A stretch of DNA of 64,000 bases, taken from contig QYAI01000032.1 of the NCBI GenBank assembly GCA_003988855.1, positions 236,640 through 300,639 on the forward strand. The letters are read 5' to 3'. The translations under genes were made by a program, and so were the position numbers. Within the stretch, counting starts at the first letter, position 1. Each line of letters begins with the position of its first letter. Positions 10,717 to 22,001 of this stretch are shown here, piece after piece. The notes beneath the pieces are model-generated. The model ran no database searches, was not told the origin of the DNA, and saw only the letters and a list, made by a program, of their open reading frames with translations. The stretch is from Arachnopeziza araneosa. Lineage: Eukaryota; Ascomycota; Leotiomycetes; Helotiales; Arachnopezizaceae.

Positions 10717-12583
10717 TCATACAATATGACTCGGATCCTTTCCGCTGATCACCGTCATATCTCTTTTGAAACCACCACGCCGGTTCCAGAGTCTCACCAA
10801 GAACCTTCTCAGAATCTTTGAGTCCCAGAGATAGAGAACGTAAGTAAAAATAGTGATAGGGATACATAGGACGAAAAACCACCAGAATCGAACCTTGCTC
10901 TGTCCGAGGAGATCGAGGTTCATACCAAACAAGCTGGAGCAGAAGCTGAGGGGGATGAAGAGCGTCGCAAGAAGGGTCAGCTTCTTTGTTCGTTCAGACT
11001 GCTCGATAGCTTTGCGGGATTCTTCGATGGTGGCTTTGTTCATTGCCAAAGTTATGCCTCGGGTGCACAAATCTGACAACTCGACGCAACGAACGTGGAG
11101 TTGTTGGTAATCTTCCAAGAGGCCTTTTGGGGTAAAGGTGCCATCAAAACTATTGGATCCAACGGCTTTAACCGTCTCGCTGTCTGAGCTCTGCCGGTGC
11201 GAGCCTGTAACAAAGCCTGGTGAAAGAGGCCTTTTCGGCATTGGGCTTTCCGCTTTCGTCCCATTCAAGCCTTGACTGCTTCTCTCAGCCAGTTTGTGGA
11301 GTGCACGAGTGCTATCTTTGAGCTGCTGAGCGTGTCGGTTGAGAATGTTGGAGAAGTATTGAAAAGTTCCCAACGCGTCAGTAGGAACTCCTTCGGCTAT
11401 GGTGTTTGTCTGAGTTTGGATCCTCGACTCCATTAGATTCAAGAACTGAACTTCGGAAAAGGCTGCGTGTGCAAACAACGGGATGCACATTGACAGCGGA
11501 TCTTGAGGCGCACGACGGGCCAGGTCGACAAGCGCGATCAATGAATCGTACTGCAAAGGAAGGATTGCAGTGCTTTGCTGAACTTCTGCTGAAGCATTCG
11601 CATCTGGATTTAGACGATTATTGGTGGTTCGAAATGCCATCTTGTGATGATGCTGGAGGACAGGTAGTGATGTAGCCTTGGATTCAATGTGGCGTGTCCA
11701 TGGTCCTGGAGGAGACTGTTCCAAAGGTCTACCTTGATCCATCCAGGCAATCACTGATGCTTATATTAGCAGATATTCTTGCCATATAGCATTGACTCTT
11801 ACCCGTCCAACCTTTGTCTGTCTTCGTGATACAGAGTGAGATCCATTGCTCAATCACAGAGAAGCTTGAACACACAGTAGAGTACTCGCGCACTAGAGAG
11901 TCTCCGCAGCAGACTCTGGTCGACCTAAGCTGTTGTATCTTGTATGCTGCGAGCTGGGCAGATTGATCTGCCCGCTGCGACGCGAGATCCTGTCCACCGA
12001 AATCATCGCGATGAAGAAGAGTGCTCACACAGAGTCGAATGATGTTATTTGAGGAACTGGCGAGTGATGGGAAACTGAATGCATGTCTGTCGATGCTCGA
12101 GGAAAGGAAATCCATATGTCGTCTGAAAAACTCCGTGTCGATGTTATACTTGCACCCAATGACTGCTAACCACGATGGTGATATGAAGCCTCGAATGAAG
12201 ACTAATTGTCCTGAGCCCCCCGCTGGAACAGAGGTGGCGGCAGAGAAGGCTTCATGTTGCTCTTGACTATATTGTTGCACATCCCACACCCCTTCTCCGC
12301 TGTTGTATACCACAACTAGATCATGAGGCTGCTCGGACTTGGATGCGTAGAGGATGGTATCTTCTTTTGATTTCGTGGAGTTGAGACGACTACGGTCTTG
12401 TAGCAACCACTCTGCGATATCAACATAGTTGTTTCCCGGGAAGGCAGAGGTGCTCGAATATCGTCGTGAGAGCGAGATGATTGCTCTGGTGTAATTTTCA
12501 GGCGTAACTGTTTCAGTAAGGGTTAGCTAGGCCATGGATAGATGTTTGAATGAGGCCATACGTGTAGACTTTTTGCGCTCCAT
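10717..12583 (-). CDS. CorA-like Mg2+ transporter-family protein
   Basis: Three exons on the minus strand: 12583-12562 (encodes MERKKST plus one base), 12507-11803 and 11753-10717. Introns 12508-12561 (GTATGG...CAG) and 11754-11802 (GTAAGA...CAG) join frames at phase 1, giving 587 residues. The C-terminus has the CorA signature: a hydrophobic helix ending in FGMN (GMN at about 519-521), a short polar loop, a second membrane helix (about 531-552) and a basic cytosolic tail. A coiled-coil-like helix (EESRKAIEQSERTKK) precedes the first membrane helix. The long N-terminal part is the variable cytosolic domain of fungal CorA-like proteins. Many fungal members are NLR-locus neighbours and may not transport magnesium; function is assigned by fold only. 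A tiny first exon is plausible but not proven. Confidence 0.82.
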
Positions 12584-12982
12584 GTTTATCGTGTGCCACT
12601 GTCATGGTGGAGCATACTTAGTAGTATGTAACGAGAATTTCAATGTTTTGAGAGTCGGACCAGAAGCTGGACTTCCTGTACGCTGCACAGGGCACAGGGC
12701 TATCTTTATCATGGTGAAGAAGGAGGCTGAGGCTGATACAAATCAAGATGAAGAGGAAACGACGCAAAATCGCTGATCGACCCGTCCCCTGAGGGATCAT
12801 CACTCATAGGTAGGCGCTAAGAGCGGGCAGCGGCCTGGGTCGGGCGCTAGAGTTTCTAAGGTTAATTGCGGGTGGCCGCATCTGCAGCCAAGTGCAAGGC
12901 CTCCCCATCAAACGTTTCACATACACTACAGGTTGAAACTGCGGCCCAAATTCCACATCAGATATCCAGTCAAGCCTCATTC
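12584..12982. other. Divergent intergenic region
   Basis: Bidirectional promoter region between the CorA-like gene (-) and the HAD gene (+). Short open frames in it show no family resemblance. Confidence 0.5.
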
Positions 12983-13875
12983 ATGGCTTCCCTTGAGCCA
13001 GAGTGAGTGCATTCCCACACAGACAGCTTTGTATGGCTGTTGACAAGACTCCCACCAGCTTCCCGCCAATCCGCGCTTGTATTTTCGATATGGATGGGCT
13101 ACTGATCAACTCCGAAGACATCATCACACTATCCACGAACCAACTGCTGGAAAAGTATGGAAGGCCTCCCTTGAATCGATCAATTCGAGCTCAGCTCATG
13201 GGTGTACCAGACTCGACAAACGGGGACACCTTCCACAACTGGGCTTTGCTACCCATCTCTCGGGAGCAATTCGCGCGTGAGTCGTCTGAAAATATGCAAC
13301 GCCTTTTCCCAAGTTGTGAGCCACTGCCAGGCGCAGAGAAGATCCTGTTGAACCTCAACCGTGCACGGAGTGCTTCTTCTGGGGGCCGGATTGAGCTGGC
13401 TTTGGCGTCCAGCTCCAAGACTCGAAGTTATGAATTGAAAACTTCGGGATCGGAGACCAAACAGCTGCTTAGCTTCATCCCACCCGATAGGCGTGTCCTG
13501 GGCGATGACCCTCGAGTACGGCAGGGCCGAGGGAAGCCGGCACCTGACATATATTTAACCGCGCTGCAGGCGCTGAACTCGACGGCAGAATCTAACAAAA
13601 AGGCCATCATGCCTAATGAATGTCTGGTGTTCGAAGATAGCGTTCCTGGAGTAGAGGCTGGAAGACGAGCCGGGATGAGAGTAATTTGGGTCCCGCATCA
13701 GGATTTAGCGGTCGAGTATCAAGCAAAGCGGCAAGAAGTGCTGGCTGGAAGAACAGGAATGATTAAGATCGGAGATGACTGGCAGCTAGGAAAGATTGAT
13801 GATGGCTGGGCTGAAAGCATATCAAGTCTGGAACACTTCGATTATGAGAAGTATGGCATCGATGTGAAAATATAG
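12983..13875 (+). CDS. HAD-superfamily phosphatase (pseudouridine-5'-phosphatase/GS1-like)
   Basis: Preferred model: exon 12983-13002 and exon 13059-13875, with intron 13003-13058 (GTGAGT...CAG), giving 278 residues that begin MASLEPDFPPIRACIFDMDG. This matches the usual short N-terminus of the family. An unspliced alternative starts at ATG 13033 (280 residues). HAD motifs: DMDGLLINSE (nucleophile and acid/base Asp at 17 and 19), LALASSSKT (motif II), KPAPDIYLTA (motif III Lys) and FEDSVPGVEAGRRAG (motif IV). This subfamily hydrolyses small phosphorylated substrates such as pseudouridine-5'-phosphate or sugar phosphates; the exact substrate cannot be told. The stop codon (13873-13875) overlaps the first bases of repeat copy B, so the repeat forms the beginning of the 3' UTR. 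Confidence 0.85.
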
Positions 13876-14006
13876 AGCTCTTATATACTTATCTTTTATG
13901 GTTAATAGTTTTAACCGACTTTGGTAGGGTAAAGAGTGTGGTATTTGCGCTTCGACTTTACGATTTCCTGATGCTTTGGCGAAGACGAATTTTGACCGCC
14001 TCGATA
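13874..14006 (+). repeat. Dispersed ~132-base repeat, copy B
   Basis: Second copy of the element at 6318-6449, same orientation. It starts inside the HAD stop codon (the AG of TAG is the first AG of AGAGCTC). Within it GGTTAA and TTAACC form a small inverted repeat that is absent from copy A. Confidence 0.75.
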
Positions 14007-14445
14007 AACTGGCGTATATTAGTGCATGAAAACAGATTCCGAGACCAAAACGGTGACCGAAGACAAAATCAAGTTCTACATCTTACGTTGAAATATTTAA
14101 AACTAAGGCTGGCATGGAGATCTTAGAATTAAGGAAATTTATGTGGGTAGAGTTGTGGCTATCAATTAGTAAGGCATACGCGACTTCTCGCATTCGCATA
14201 GAATAAGAGCGAATACGAGTCGGAAATTCGGAACGAAGCTATTTCCATGTCTACCCCTGAACTATGAACCGACTCAAAATCTCACTCATCATATTTCACA
14301 TGGCACAAATACAACATCATCCAACTGAGTCTCGACGCACTTTGATTTACTCATTTATTTTTCCTCTCTCCATATGCTCACCTCCCTGAGCAGTCTTACC
14401 TAAACTCTCAAACCCCGTGACTTCGGATCAACAGGATACCTAGAA
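13876..14445. other. Intergenic, repeat B then promoter of Zn2Cys6 gene
   Basis: The first 130 bases are repeat copy B. The rest shows no gene and becomes pyrimidine-rich before the ATG at 14446. Confidence 0.5.
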
Positions 14446-16927
14446 ATGGAATTTGTTGAGTCGTTTGACTCTCTCATTGAGTACGAGGAAGTGGAGCAGA
14501 TTCGGTCTATTCAGGAAGGGGAGAGTATGGAGAGTGTAGAAATGGATGAGAGCGAGACTCATGAGAAAAGTGAAGGTCAGAGCACGAGTAACGGGATGGG
14601 AAAAGGGAAGCTCCGGAGATCTTGTGAGAGTTGTAGAAGGTTTAAAGTTAGATGCTCAGTTACCGAAGAGGATGAGGATATTTGTCAGAGGTAAGTGATG
14701 GTTGATTGTGAAGAGTTTTGGGGGATGATTAGAGGAGCTGCGGAGAGGTTAAAATTTGAGGAGAAGAGAAAGAAGACCGGAAACGCTAGGAGATGAGAGA
14801 GGGTTTAGATCAAACACCGGCTAACCTTTGATTAGGTGTCTCAAAGGTGGCAAAAAGTGTGTATTCCTACAAGGGAAGAGGAGGCCGAAGAAAGCGAGAG
14901 AGGCAAGATTGTATGTCCTTTCATATTTCTGTTGAATATAACTAACCCATGCAGGCGAGTGGAGGCAATGGAGCAAAAGATTGAGAATTTGATGGCTATG
15001 GTGACTTCTAGAGCACAAGTTACCGCATCTCCTTCGCAAGAACTCACACTGGCAAATATCTCAAGCTCTGCTGCTACGGCACCAGAAATCTCAGCCCTTT
15101 CCCCATTACCACATCCGACCAATCCACGCTTTCAATGTCTACGCAGATCATCGAGATCATTTCAACCTTTTGGAAATCTCACATTTCCGATTACGACAAC
15201 TCTTCCGTCAACCCTTCCGTTTCCGATATTTGATGATTTCCAAGATGTCATATCCAAAGGTATCCTCTCGTGTGAGAAAGCAGGACGATCCCTTCGACAC
15301 TTTAGGACCACAGCCTCCAGTTTTCCTTTTGTTATTATTCCACCTAGTACTTCGCTTGACTACCTCCGTAGGCACAAGCCTTTCTTACTACTCGCTATTC
15401 TGGCAATGGCTGCGAATGATAATATGAAGGTACAAAAAGTTCTTGATCAAGAATTACGTGATACTCTTGGTCAGAGGGTGTTTGTATCTGGTGAAAAATC
15501 TTTGGATTTGCTACAGGGTATCCTTATTTACCTCACTTGGTAGGTCGAACTTAAACCGCACTTTGACTTGCACTCATTTCAAACAGGCATCACTTCTTCT
15601 TTGAGCCTGATCATCAGCAAATATATCAGCTTTCTCAATCAGCCGTCTCCATGGCTGTGGATCTTGACATTACCAGACCAGAGCAACACAGACGACATGA
15701 TCCTTCCAACTCCTTTAATCTACTCTCGGTTATTGCAGCAACTAATTCTCTTACAAGCCAATCGTCGTCACAAAATTCTGAAGCTATGAGGGCTTTCCTT
15801 GGTTGTTATTACGTCTCGTCTACGTATGTCTCTTCAATGCTACACCAACTACCAAACACTAATTTCTGTAGTCTCTGTATTGATTTAAGGAAACTGAACA
15901 ATCTAAAGTTTACAAACTACACTGAACAATGTTGTCAATATTTTGCCACAACACAGGAATTCGAATTCGATCGCCTTATTCCTTGCTTCATCCAATTGCA
16001 AAAGCTTGCCGATGAAATCAACAGAACATTTAACTATGATGGTTATCAGGAACTAGCATCTCTAGATCCGATTAGGATAGAAATGTTTGTTGGAAGATTC
16101 AAAAAGGAGCTAACCCAGCTTGAGAAATCTTTTCCGACTGAATTTTGGAAGCATGGTAAACAGCTTCAGATCGAAACTGGTTATTATGGCTAACTATCAA
16201 AGATATGCTCGTGATGGCGCATTGCCACCTCCACACTTTCATAAACGAAATCGGCTTCCACAAAAGCTCCTCCTCGTCTCATGATCCACAACCCCCTCAA
16301 GCTACCTCTGATCCATGGTTGTCCTCCATTACCCGAAGTGAAATTCTCCTCAACTGCCTCCGAGCCGCTAAAGAGTACCTGGAGCGCTACCTCTCTCTGT
16401 CTCCTGATACTCTATTCACCTCCACCTTCCTGGATTTCGCAAAACTAGTCTACAATGTCCTCGTTCTCAAACTCTTTGCCAAATGGTGTCCAGATGAAGA
16501 CACCTCCCTCAATGCTTCACAGATCCAAAAGAATGCTAATATGGCCTTTTATATGGAGGCTCTCGTCAGGAAGTTTGAGAATCTGGGGAAGATGGAGAAG
16601 GAGAGAGGTGTAGTGGAGGACTATACGGTGCATCTTGTCCAAGTGTTTCAGACTTATGAAGGACGAGCGAGATTTTACGAGCAGAAAGCGAGGGAGGGAA
16701 TGGCGGCGGGAAGAGCCGGGTTTCCTGAGGATATTGGCGTCGACTTGTCGATATTGCAGGCTTTTCCGAGGTTCCGTACTTCCTTTGCTCCTTCAAATCC
16801 TGATATGGTAGTACAGGAACGGGAAAAAGAAGTCGACAATGTGGAGGAGCAGTGGGATGATATGATTAATGCTTGGTCCCCTGGTTCGGATCCACAAGAA
16901 TTATCTACAGAAGCTTTCTTCCTTTGA
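14446..16927 (+). CDS. Zn2Cys6 fungal-specific transcription factor
   Basis: Six exons: 14446-14690, 14836-14910, 14955-15539, 15587-15823, 15872-16155 and 16203-16927, all phase-consistent, giving 716 residues. The binuclear zinc cluster is split by the first intron: Cys at 60, 63, 70, 80, 83 and 90 (C-x2-C-x6-C-x9-C-x2-C-x6-C). A basic linker (GKRRPKKAREARLR) and a short dimerisation helix (VEAMEQKIENLMAM) follow. The middle part has the fungal-specific regulatory domain (LLQGILIYLTW, HHFFFEPD, QLSQSAVSMAVDLDI), typical of regulators close to aflR/C6 families. It starts with a strongly acidic tail (about residues 1-50). Intron 14691-14835 is long for this window. Intron 15824-15871 is 48 bases with no stop in frame, so retention would add 16 residues. 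The gene converges on the alpha/beta hydrolase at 17865. The targets are unknown. Confidence 0.87.
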
Positions 16928-17864
16928 TTTAGATCTTCGAAGAGTATCTTTCTATTGAAGCATACGATAGGACGTGGACTGCTTTAAAAGAAGTTATTTC
17001 CAGTGGTTGGAGAGGAGGTCTGCGCCCCAGAATTGCAAGGTCTCAATGCTCAACTGATTCAGATGTCAGGACTTGTCTCGGCTGCTTAGACTCTTCAGAA
17101 GGGATCTTGTCACGCATATCGTCGAAAATCCCAAAAAAGTCAACTTCAATCACGCTCAGGGATTGCTATCAATTCTCTCTCACCCTCACCATCGCTGCTG
17201 GACACCTCGATAGATCGCCCAACACCAACAACCAAGCCAGCCTTTCCCATGTTCATCAGAGCATGCATGAAAATTGACGATGGACTAAAAGTAGCCGTGC
17301 TGTTCTACCACTTATGCAGAAGATGGTTTCGAATCTTTATTTTATGGGAATTGTGAAGATTGTGGAAAAGTGAGTTGTCTTATACTGGCGACTAGGTCGG
17401 TGTGAAGGGTGAAATGGATTTTAAGAGCAGGTGAATGGTATAGTGAATTAGATGGTTCTCAAATTTGATTAGAGCAGGGTAGTAGGTGTAAAGTCTGCTC
17501 TTTCATTGCCTAGAACAGATATACCAGTGAAGTTTCTCTGTTTCGAAGCACCTCGGCTTTTGACGAGCTATCTTCGGGACCATTTACGGTAGATAGTGGA
17601 TGTGTTGTATCTTGAGGGTAGTAATGGTTCCTTCTTGATAGTTCGGAAATTGGGAGTGTTATATAGCCGATGGAGTTGGTAGGAGTCGATGAGTTTAGTA
17701 CGAAGCGAAATGATTTAGTAGGGGTAAGAAAAGTGTAATGTTTAAGACTAATGAATCAGAGAGCTGAGGACTAGTATATAATATACGGCGAGGTGAATCG
17801 CTATCTTAAAAAGCGGAGCCAAATCAACCGATCCCCAACGCCATATTATAAGAGATGTCGTGGA
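16928..17864. other. Intergenic, convergent
   Basis: Between the converging TF and hydrolase genes. No frame with family resemblance found on either strand. Confidence 0.5.
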
Positions 17865-18971
17865 TTATTGATTGTTTTCCGCCATCAAATCGTCGAGAAC
17901 CTCTTCGAGATGTTTACCCATCCCAAAGTGAGTCTCGTCAAACTCTTTCAGAGTGCAATGAGGAATTCGATTGGCCATCTCTCTTATTCTCTCCACTGGA
18001 GCATTCGCATCTCTCAACTCATGCCATATTTGAACCCTATCATAGGTGATGTCTTCAAAGTTGAATCCCCAACCATGTGTTAATAATTGCGCTTCGTGAA
18101 CAAACCCGGAGGTAACTTGAACGAATCCACCAACAGCGAGGCACATCAACCCTTCCCGTCGCTGTGATGTTGTTCGTGCTGGGAGGCGATCTTCTCCTTT
18201 CGTCATGGGGATTAAAGGCATTTCTTCCGATCTCAGGCGTTCGCTCTCTTCATTCTCGTTCGCTGTCATTGCCTTTATTGCAGCTTCCAGCAATGCGTCA
18301 ATATCCGTCTCCGCAAACGACGTTGTCATGATCCGTCTCAACGTGCCTACAATCACAGCCGATACGATCAGCAATACCGAAGGCCAGTACCTCGCGGCCA
18401 AGTAAGTCAATCTCGCATACCACGATACACTTCTCGTCCGGATCCCTCTATCCCAGACGGTCCCTCTATCCCAGACGGTCCCTCTATCCCGGATGGCTGC
18501 ACCGGCCAGCACGCCAACCGCACTCAACACCTCGGATGGAAGCTGTCTCGCACATGCCAACGCATAGGGTCCTCCTTCAGAGAAACCGAGAACAGCGAAA
18601 CGGGACAAGCCAAGCTTGGACGCAAGTTCTTGCACGTCGTTGGGCCAGTCATTGATCTGACGGTGCGGATCGTGGGTGGAGAGGCTGAAGCCAGGGCGGT
18701 CGAGAGTTAACAGGCGGATGTCGTGGCGGAGAGCTATGCTCTCAAGAGCGTAGGCTTCAAGATGGGATGATGGAAAGCCGTGAAAATAGAGGAGAGGTTT
18801 ACCGTTAGGATTGCCATATTCTGCATAGCCCAAGGTGCGGCCGTCTGGGAGATCTAATGTTGGGGAGTTTGATGGAGCCGCAGGTGTACTCGGAGCTGGC
18901 TTTGATTTTGTTGAAGCTCTGCGTCGATAAGGATGGAATCGTAATATTCTCTTGGATAGATTATTGTACAT
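17865..18971 (-). CDS. Alpha/beta hydrolase
   Basis: Unspliced frame of 368 residues. The open frame extends 16 codons upstream but only from a TTG, so the ATG at 18971 is used; an upstream spliced exon is possible. Motifs: HGFPSS oxyanion region (about 64-69), LDRPG, nucleophile elbow GFSEGG (Ser about 131) and a C-terminal DETHF with the likely catalytic His (about 348). The first ~30 residues are basic (RRRASTKSK) and may act in localisation. A hydrophobic stretch (PSVLLIVSAVIVGTL) lies in the cap region. Substrate unknown: esterase, lipase or epoxide-hydrolase-like chemistry are all possible. The cap region contains three copies of a hexapeptide DRG-x-x-(W/T), produced by an 18-base tandem repeat (18443-18496). 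Confidence 0.82.
   Translation of the reverse strand: MYNNLSKRILRFHPYRRRASTKSKPAPSTPAAPSNSPTLDLPDGRTLGYAEYGNPNGKPLLYFHGFPSSHLEAYALESIALRHDIRLLTLDRPGFSLSTHDPHRQINDWPNDVQELASKLGLSRFAVLGFSEGGPYALACARQLPSEVLSAVGVLAGAAIRDRGTVWDRGTVWDRGIRTRSVSWYARLTYLAARYWPSVLLIVSAVIVGTLRRIMTTSFAETDIDALLEAAIKAMTANENEESERLRSEEMPLIPMTKGEDRLPARTTSQRREGLMCLAVGGFVQVTSGFVHEAQLLTHGWGFNFEDITYDRVQIWHELRDANAPVERIREMANRIPHCTLKEFDETHFGMGKHLEEVLDDLMAENNQ
18443..18496 (-). repeat. 18-base tandem repeat inside hydrolase gene, 3 copies
   Basis: On the plus strand the unit TCCCTCTATCCCAGACGG occurs at 18443-18460 and 18461-18478 exactly, and at 18479-18496 with two differences. It keeps the reading frame and adds DRGTVW units to the protein. 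Confidence 0.92.
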
Positions 18972-19182
18972 GTCTTTTGTGGATGGGAACCGAATCCAGA
19001 TGATGGCACAGCGTGGCAATATACCTCTATATATGTTGGTAATCTAGCCCAAAGAATCCATGGAAATAGAAAGAGACCATTCCATCGCGGCTTCTTCATG
19101 TCCCTGTTGGCATGGTAAATCATCTCGGCTATTTCGGATTAGGATCATACTACCCCAGGATAGTCATACTACCTAAATATCT

Positions 19183-21049
19183 TTACCATGTCATTGTAAC
19201 ATCTTCTAAGTCAACCCGTTCCTTAGAAGCATCGACCCACTTCGAGCACCTTACAACAGCCTTTCTCTCTATAAGTCTCACATCCATCTTTACAACTCTC
19301 AATCTAGCATCCTCAGGCACAAACCCATCCACCATTCCCTCTTCTTCTAACTCCATCACCCATCTCGCTATCTTCGCTGCAATCAGACTATCCCAGAGAC
19401 CCTCACGTCTTGGATACTTGACTAATAGATCTAGTGCTTGTCTCCGGAGGACCTTCTCTCGACATCTTGTAGCGGCAAGAAATAACCCTGCCACCACACC
19501 ATCATCAAACATGAACACTGCCCTCTTCGATGAAGTGCAGGGATATTTCTCCAACAATTCCCTCGAGAGTTGAACAAGCGTTGCTATATCATCTTGAAAC
19601 TGATCAAAATATGTCTCGAGAGTCTGCACGATTAGATGGGTCATCAGTTTCGAAGCTATACATTGAATCGTCAGTATTGAAGCTCCCAAGAACTCCTTGC
19701 TCCCCGGACTCTCACGCGTTTTGTGGAAAAGGGGAAGGAATGATTTCATCCATTGCACTTTAGCTTTGGCGCAGAGATAGAATTCGGTCTTGGAGCGCTG
19801 AGAGAATTGTTGCATCTTCGCTTCCTTGGAAATGGGATCTTCATCTCCGAAATCAAGAGGATGGAAACTGTCCAGCTCAAAACAAACTTCCCGCCAGGTC
19901 ATGGCTCTGAGAACAAAATAATCGCAGAAGAACCGTGCCTCTCGGACCGTTTCAAACTCGTCGGGCATCTCCAATCCCAAGAAGGGTGCCAATCTCTCTA
20001 GGGCTAGCGGGTTTATCTTACGAGGTGCCTGGCGGTCGTTGTGGTTTTTTATGAGCGCCGATTCCAGACGGGCAAAAGTCGCGAGAATATCATTCTGCTC
20101 TAAAGAACGCCGTCGAACCGCTTTTTGCGGGTTCTCTATCGACTCTTTCCGACAATCGGATTCGCCGTCTGTCTCAATCAGGATAGCGATACCTCTCCGT
20201 GCCGCGGCGAGCGCACTCTCATGATCACCAATGTAATTTTCGAAACAAGCAATCAAGAGGCAGGAAAGGAGGATATTTCTCCTCCATAATAGACCCTTCT
20301 TTTGCGCAAGGGGTTTCATCGCTTCCAATGCTATACTGTAGTGCTGCAGAGCGAATTGATGATGAGATTCTCCGAGCCTCTTTCGAGATTGCGGCGTGAG
20401 AAAAAGTTCATCACTACCCTTGACACACTCCATAGTCTGATGCAGTGCGCCTATGGCAATAACTGCATGGCGAGCAAAAGCTTCTTCGTGAGAAGCTCGC
20501 AGGATGGTCAGGTTCCAGATATCTGTATCGAAATAGCCGGATAACTCATCCGCGGTTTGATTCTGGAACAACTTAAAGTAGTAGTGCTCTTTCTCCGTTT
20601 GGAATGAAGGAATGGCTGATGGTTGGTGGTATACCGAAATAGGTAACTGAGTGGTGATAAGCTTCTCAAATGATAGAGAGCTAAGTCACTCACCAATTGC
20701 ATAGCCTGGAGATCCCGAGCTGTAGAAGCGGGCGTCAGATAGACAGCCCGATGTTGAACCTTGGGTAATAAGCGCATCCTTTTTGTTTCGGGCTTCGGTT
20801 TATCACCCAAGTAACCCTCGCATTCTGCACCGAACCTTTCGCACCGGCGGCAAACAGGCCGAGTCTCGTCACATTTGACGCGTCGTACTCTACACCTATC
20901 AGACGGAAGCCCAGCATATTGATTGCGACACTTACTTGCCTATTTCTGTTAGTATCTCCAACAATGTCTCATAGGTTCGTCTCACATGTTGGACAGCCTG
21001 TCTTTACTTTTGGCCTGCTGGCTCTCTTTTTCTTTCCTTCTTTCTCCAT
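19183..21049 (-). CDS. Zn2Cys6 transcription factor with a 4-base micro-exon
   Basis: Minus strand, four exons: 21049-20986, 20939-20936 (GCAA only), 20889-20694 and 20646-19183. Introns are 20940-20985, 20890-20935 and 20647-20693. The result is 575 residues. Exon 1 reads MEKEGKKKRASRPKVKTGCPT plus T. The micro-exon completes Cys22 and starts Lys23. Exon 3 continues VRRVKCDETRPV, giving a canonical cluster with Cys 19, 22, 29, 36, 39 and 46 (C-x2-C-x6-C-x6-C-x2-C-x6-C). No single-intron model keeps both frame and cluster. Intron 1 carries a perfect TACTAAC branch site, nine bases before its AG. The long C-terminal exon is the helical fungal-specific domain (HYSIALEAMKPLAQKK, LLSCLLIACFENYIGDHESALAAARRGI). 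It has a normal length for the family. Targets unknown. Confidence 0.85.
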
Positions 21050-22001
21050 CGGATCGAATTCTTCTCATTTGCAAGATCGATGTACTACGTGGGCGCTGAA
21101 TTACCAGAGTCTTGGCTGAGAGACGTGCTCTTTAAGATTGACTGCGGTCCATCTTGCTGACATCGCTTGTCGTAACGTCAGCCAATGGACTTCAGAGGCG
21201 AGTCGCTAACAGGGCGATGTAACAATTCTGCTCGGTACCAGCAAGGAAGAGATTTGAAAGGAGCGAAGCCAATGGGATTTGAGGAAGCTTGTCTGGAGGA
21301 GGGATCCGATTTCTGCCTTCTCTCCTACTCTCGCTTTGCGCTGGATTTGTTTAGAAACACGTGATCCAAGGGCACAGTTCTCTCTCTTTCTATCTCGGCG
21401 CCACCTGCGTCACTTTGAACCCTTTATAAGTTATTGCAACCGAATTGCTTACTAAATTTAATATCTAGAGGCTTAGAATTCCCGATCAGGAAGATCATTT
21501 AATTCTACTACTTCACATCGAAGAGCAAGTTTAGAGATATGAGCTTTGAGGATTCCATGGAATCTGACAGAGTAGAATTGATCTGAACCCGAGCGGTGTT
21601 TTACCTGTCTACTGAACTATTGGTTTCAGCGTATCGGTACAAGAATTTGGCATAAGCACTTGCTGACTTCAAATAACTCTGTACGTGAATTTCAAGGTCT
21701 GAGCTGGTTGGCAATCAGCTCTGATTGGCCTAGAAAAACGAGAATTCCGATCTGACCAATCACATGACTGTTACTCTACAGGGCTGTGCGGCTGTAAATG
21801 TCCTTGAAGAGCGTCTAATTTGAGATCTTGGACTTGGAATAGTGGGATCTACAGTATAAGCCTTGTCAGAATTGACTGTGCCTCATCAGCCTTATTGTTC
21901 TCCAGAAATATCCTTTAGGCTTCTTCCGCTCATTAGTATTTGTGTTTGTCCGCTTCCATCAAAAAATTGTTCTTCCGATACACTTGCAAAATCTGACAAT
22001 C
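21050..22001. other. Divergent intergenic region
   Basis: Promoter region between the minus-strand regulator and the plus-strand membrane protein gene. No gene seen. Confidence 0.5.

Noticed and set aside
18971..19019. N-terminal extension of the alpha/beta hydrolase
   Set aside because: Begins at TTG, not ATG; the ATG at 18971 is the first legitimate start.
20735..20917. 60-codon minus-strand frame MLGFRLIG...
   Set aside because: It reads the zinc-cluster exon in the wrong frame; the correct frame gives CDETRPVCRRC.
20890..20985. Single intron between exon 1 and exon 3 of the second Zn2Cys6 gene
   Set aside because: No GT...AG pair there keeps the frame; all tested single introns give a stop or destroy the Cys spacing.
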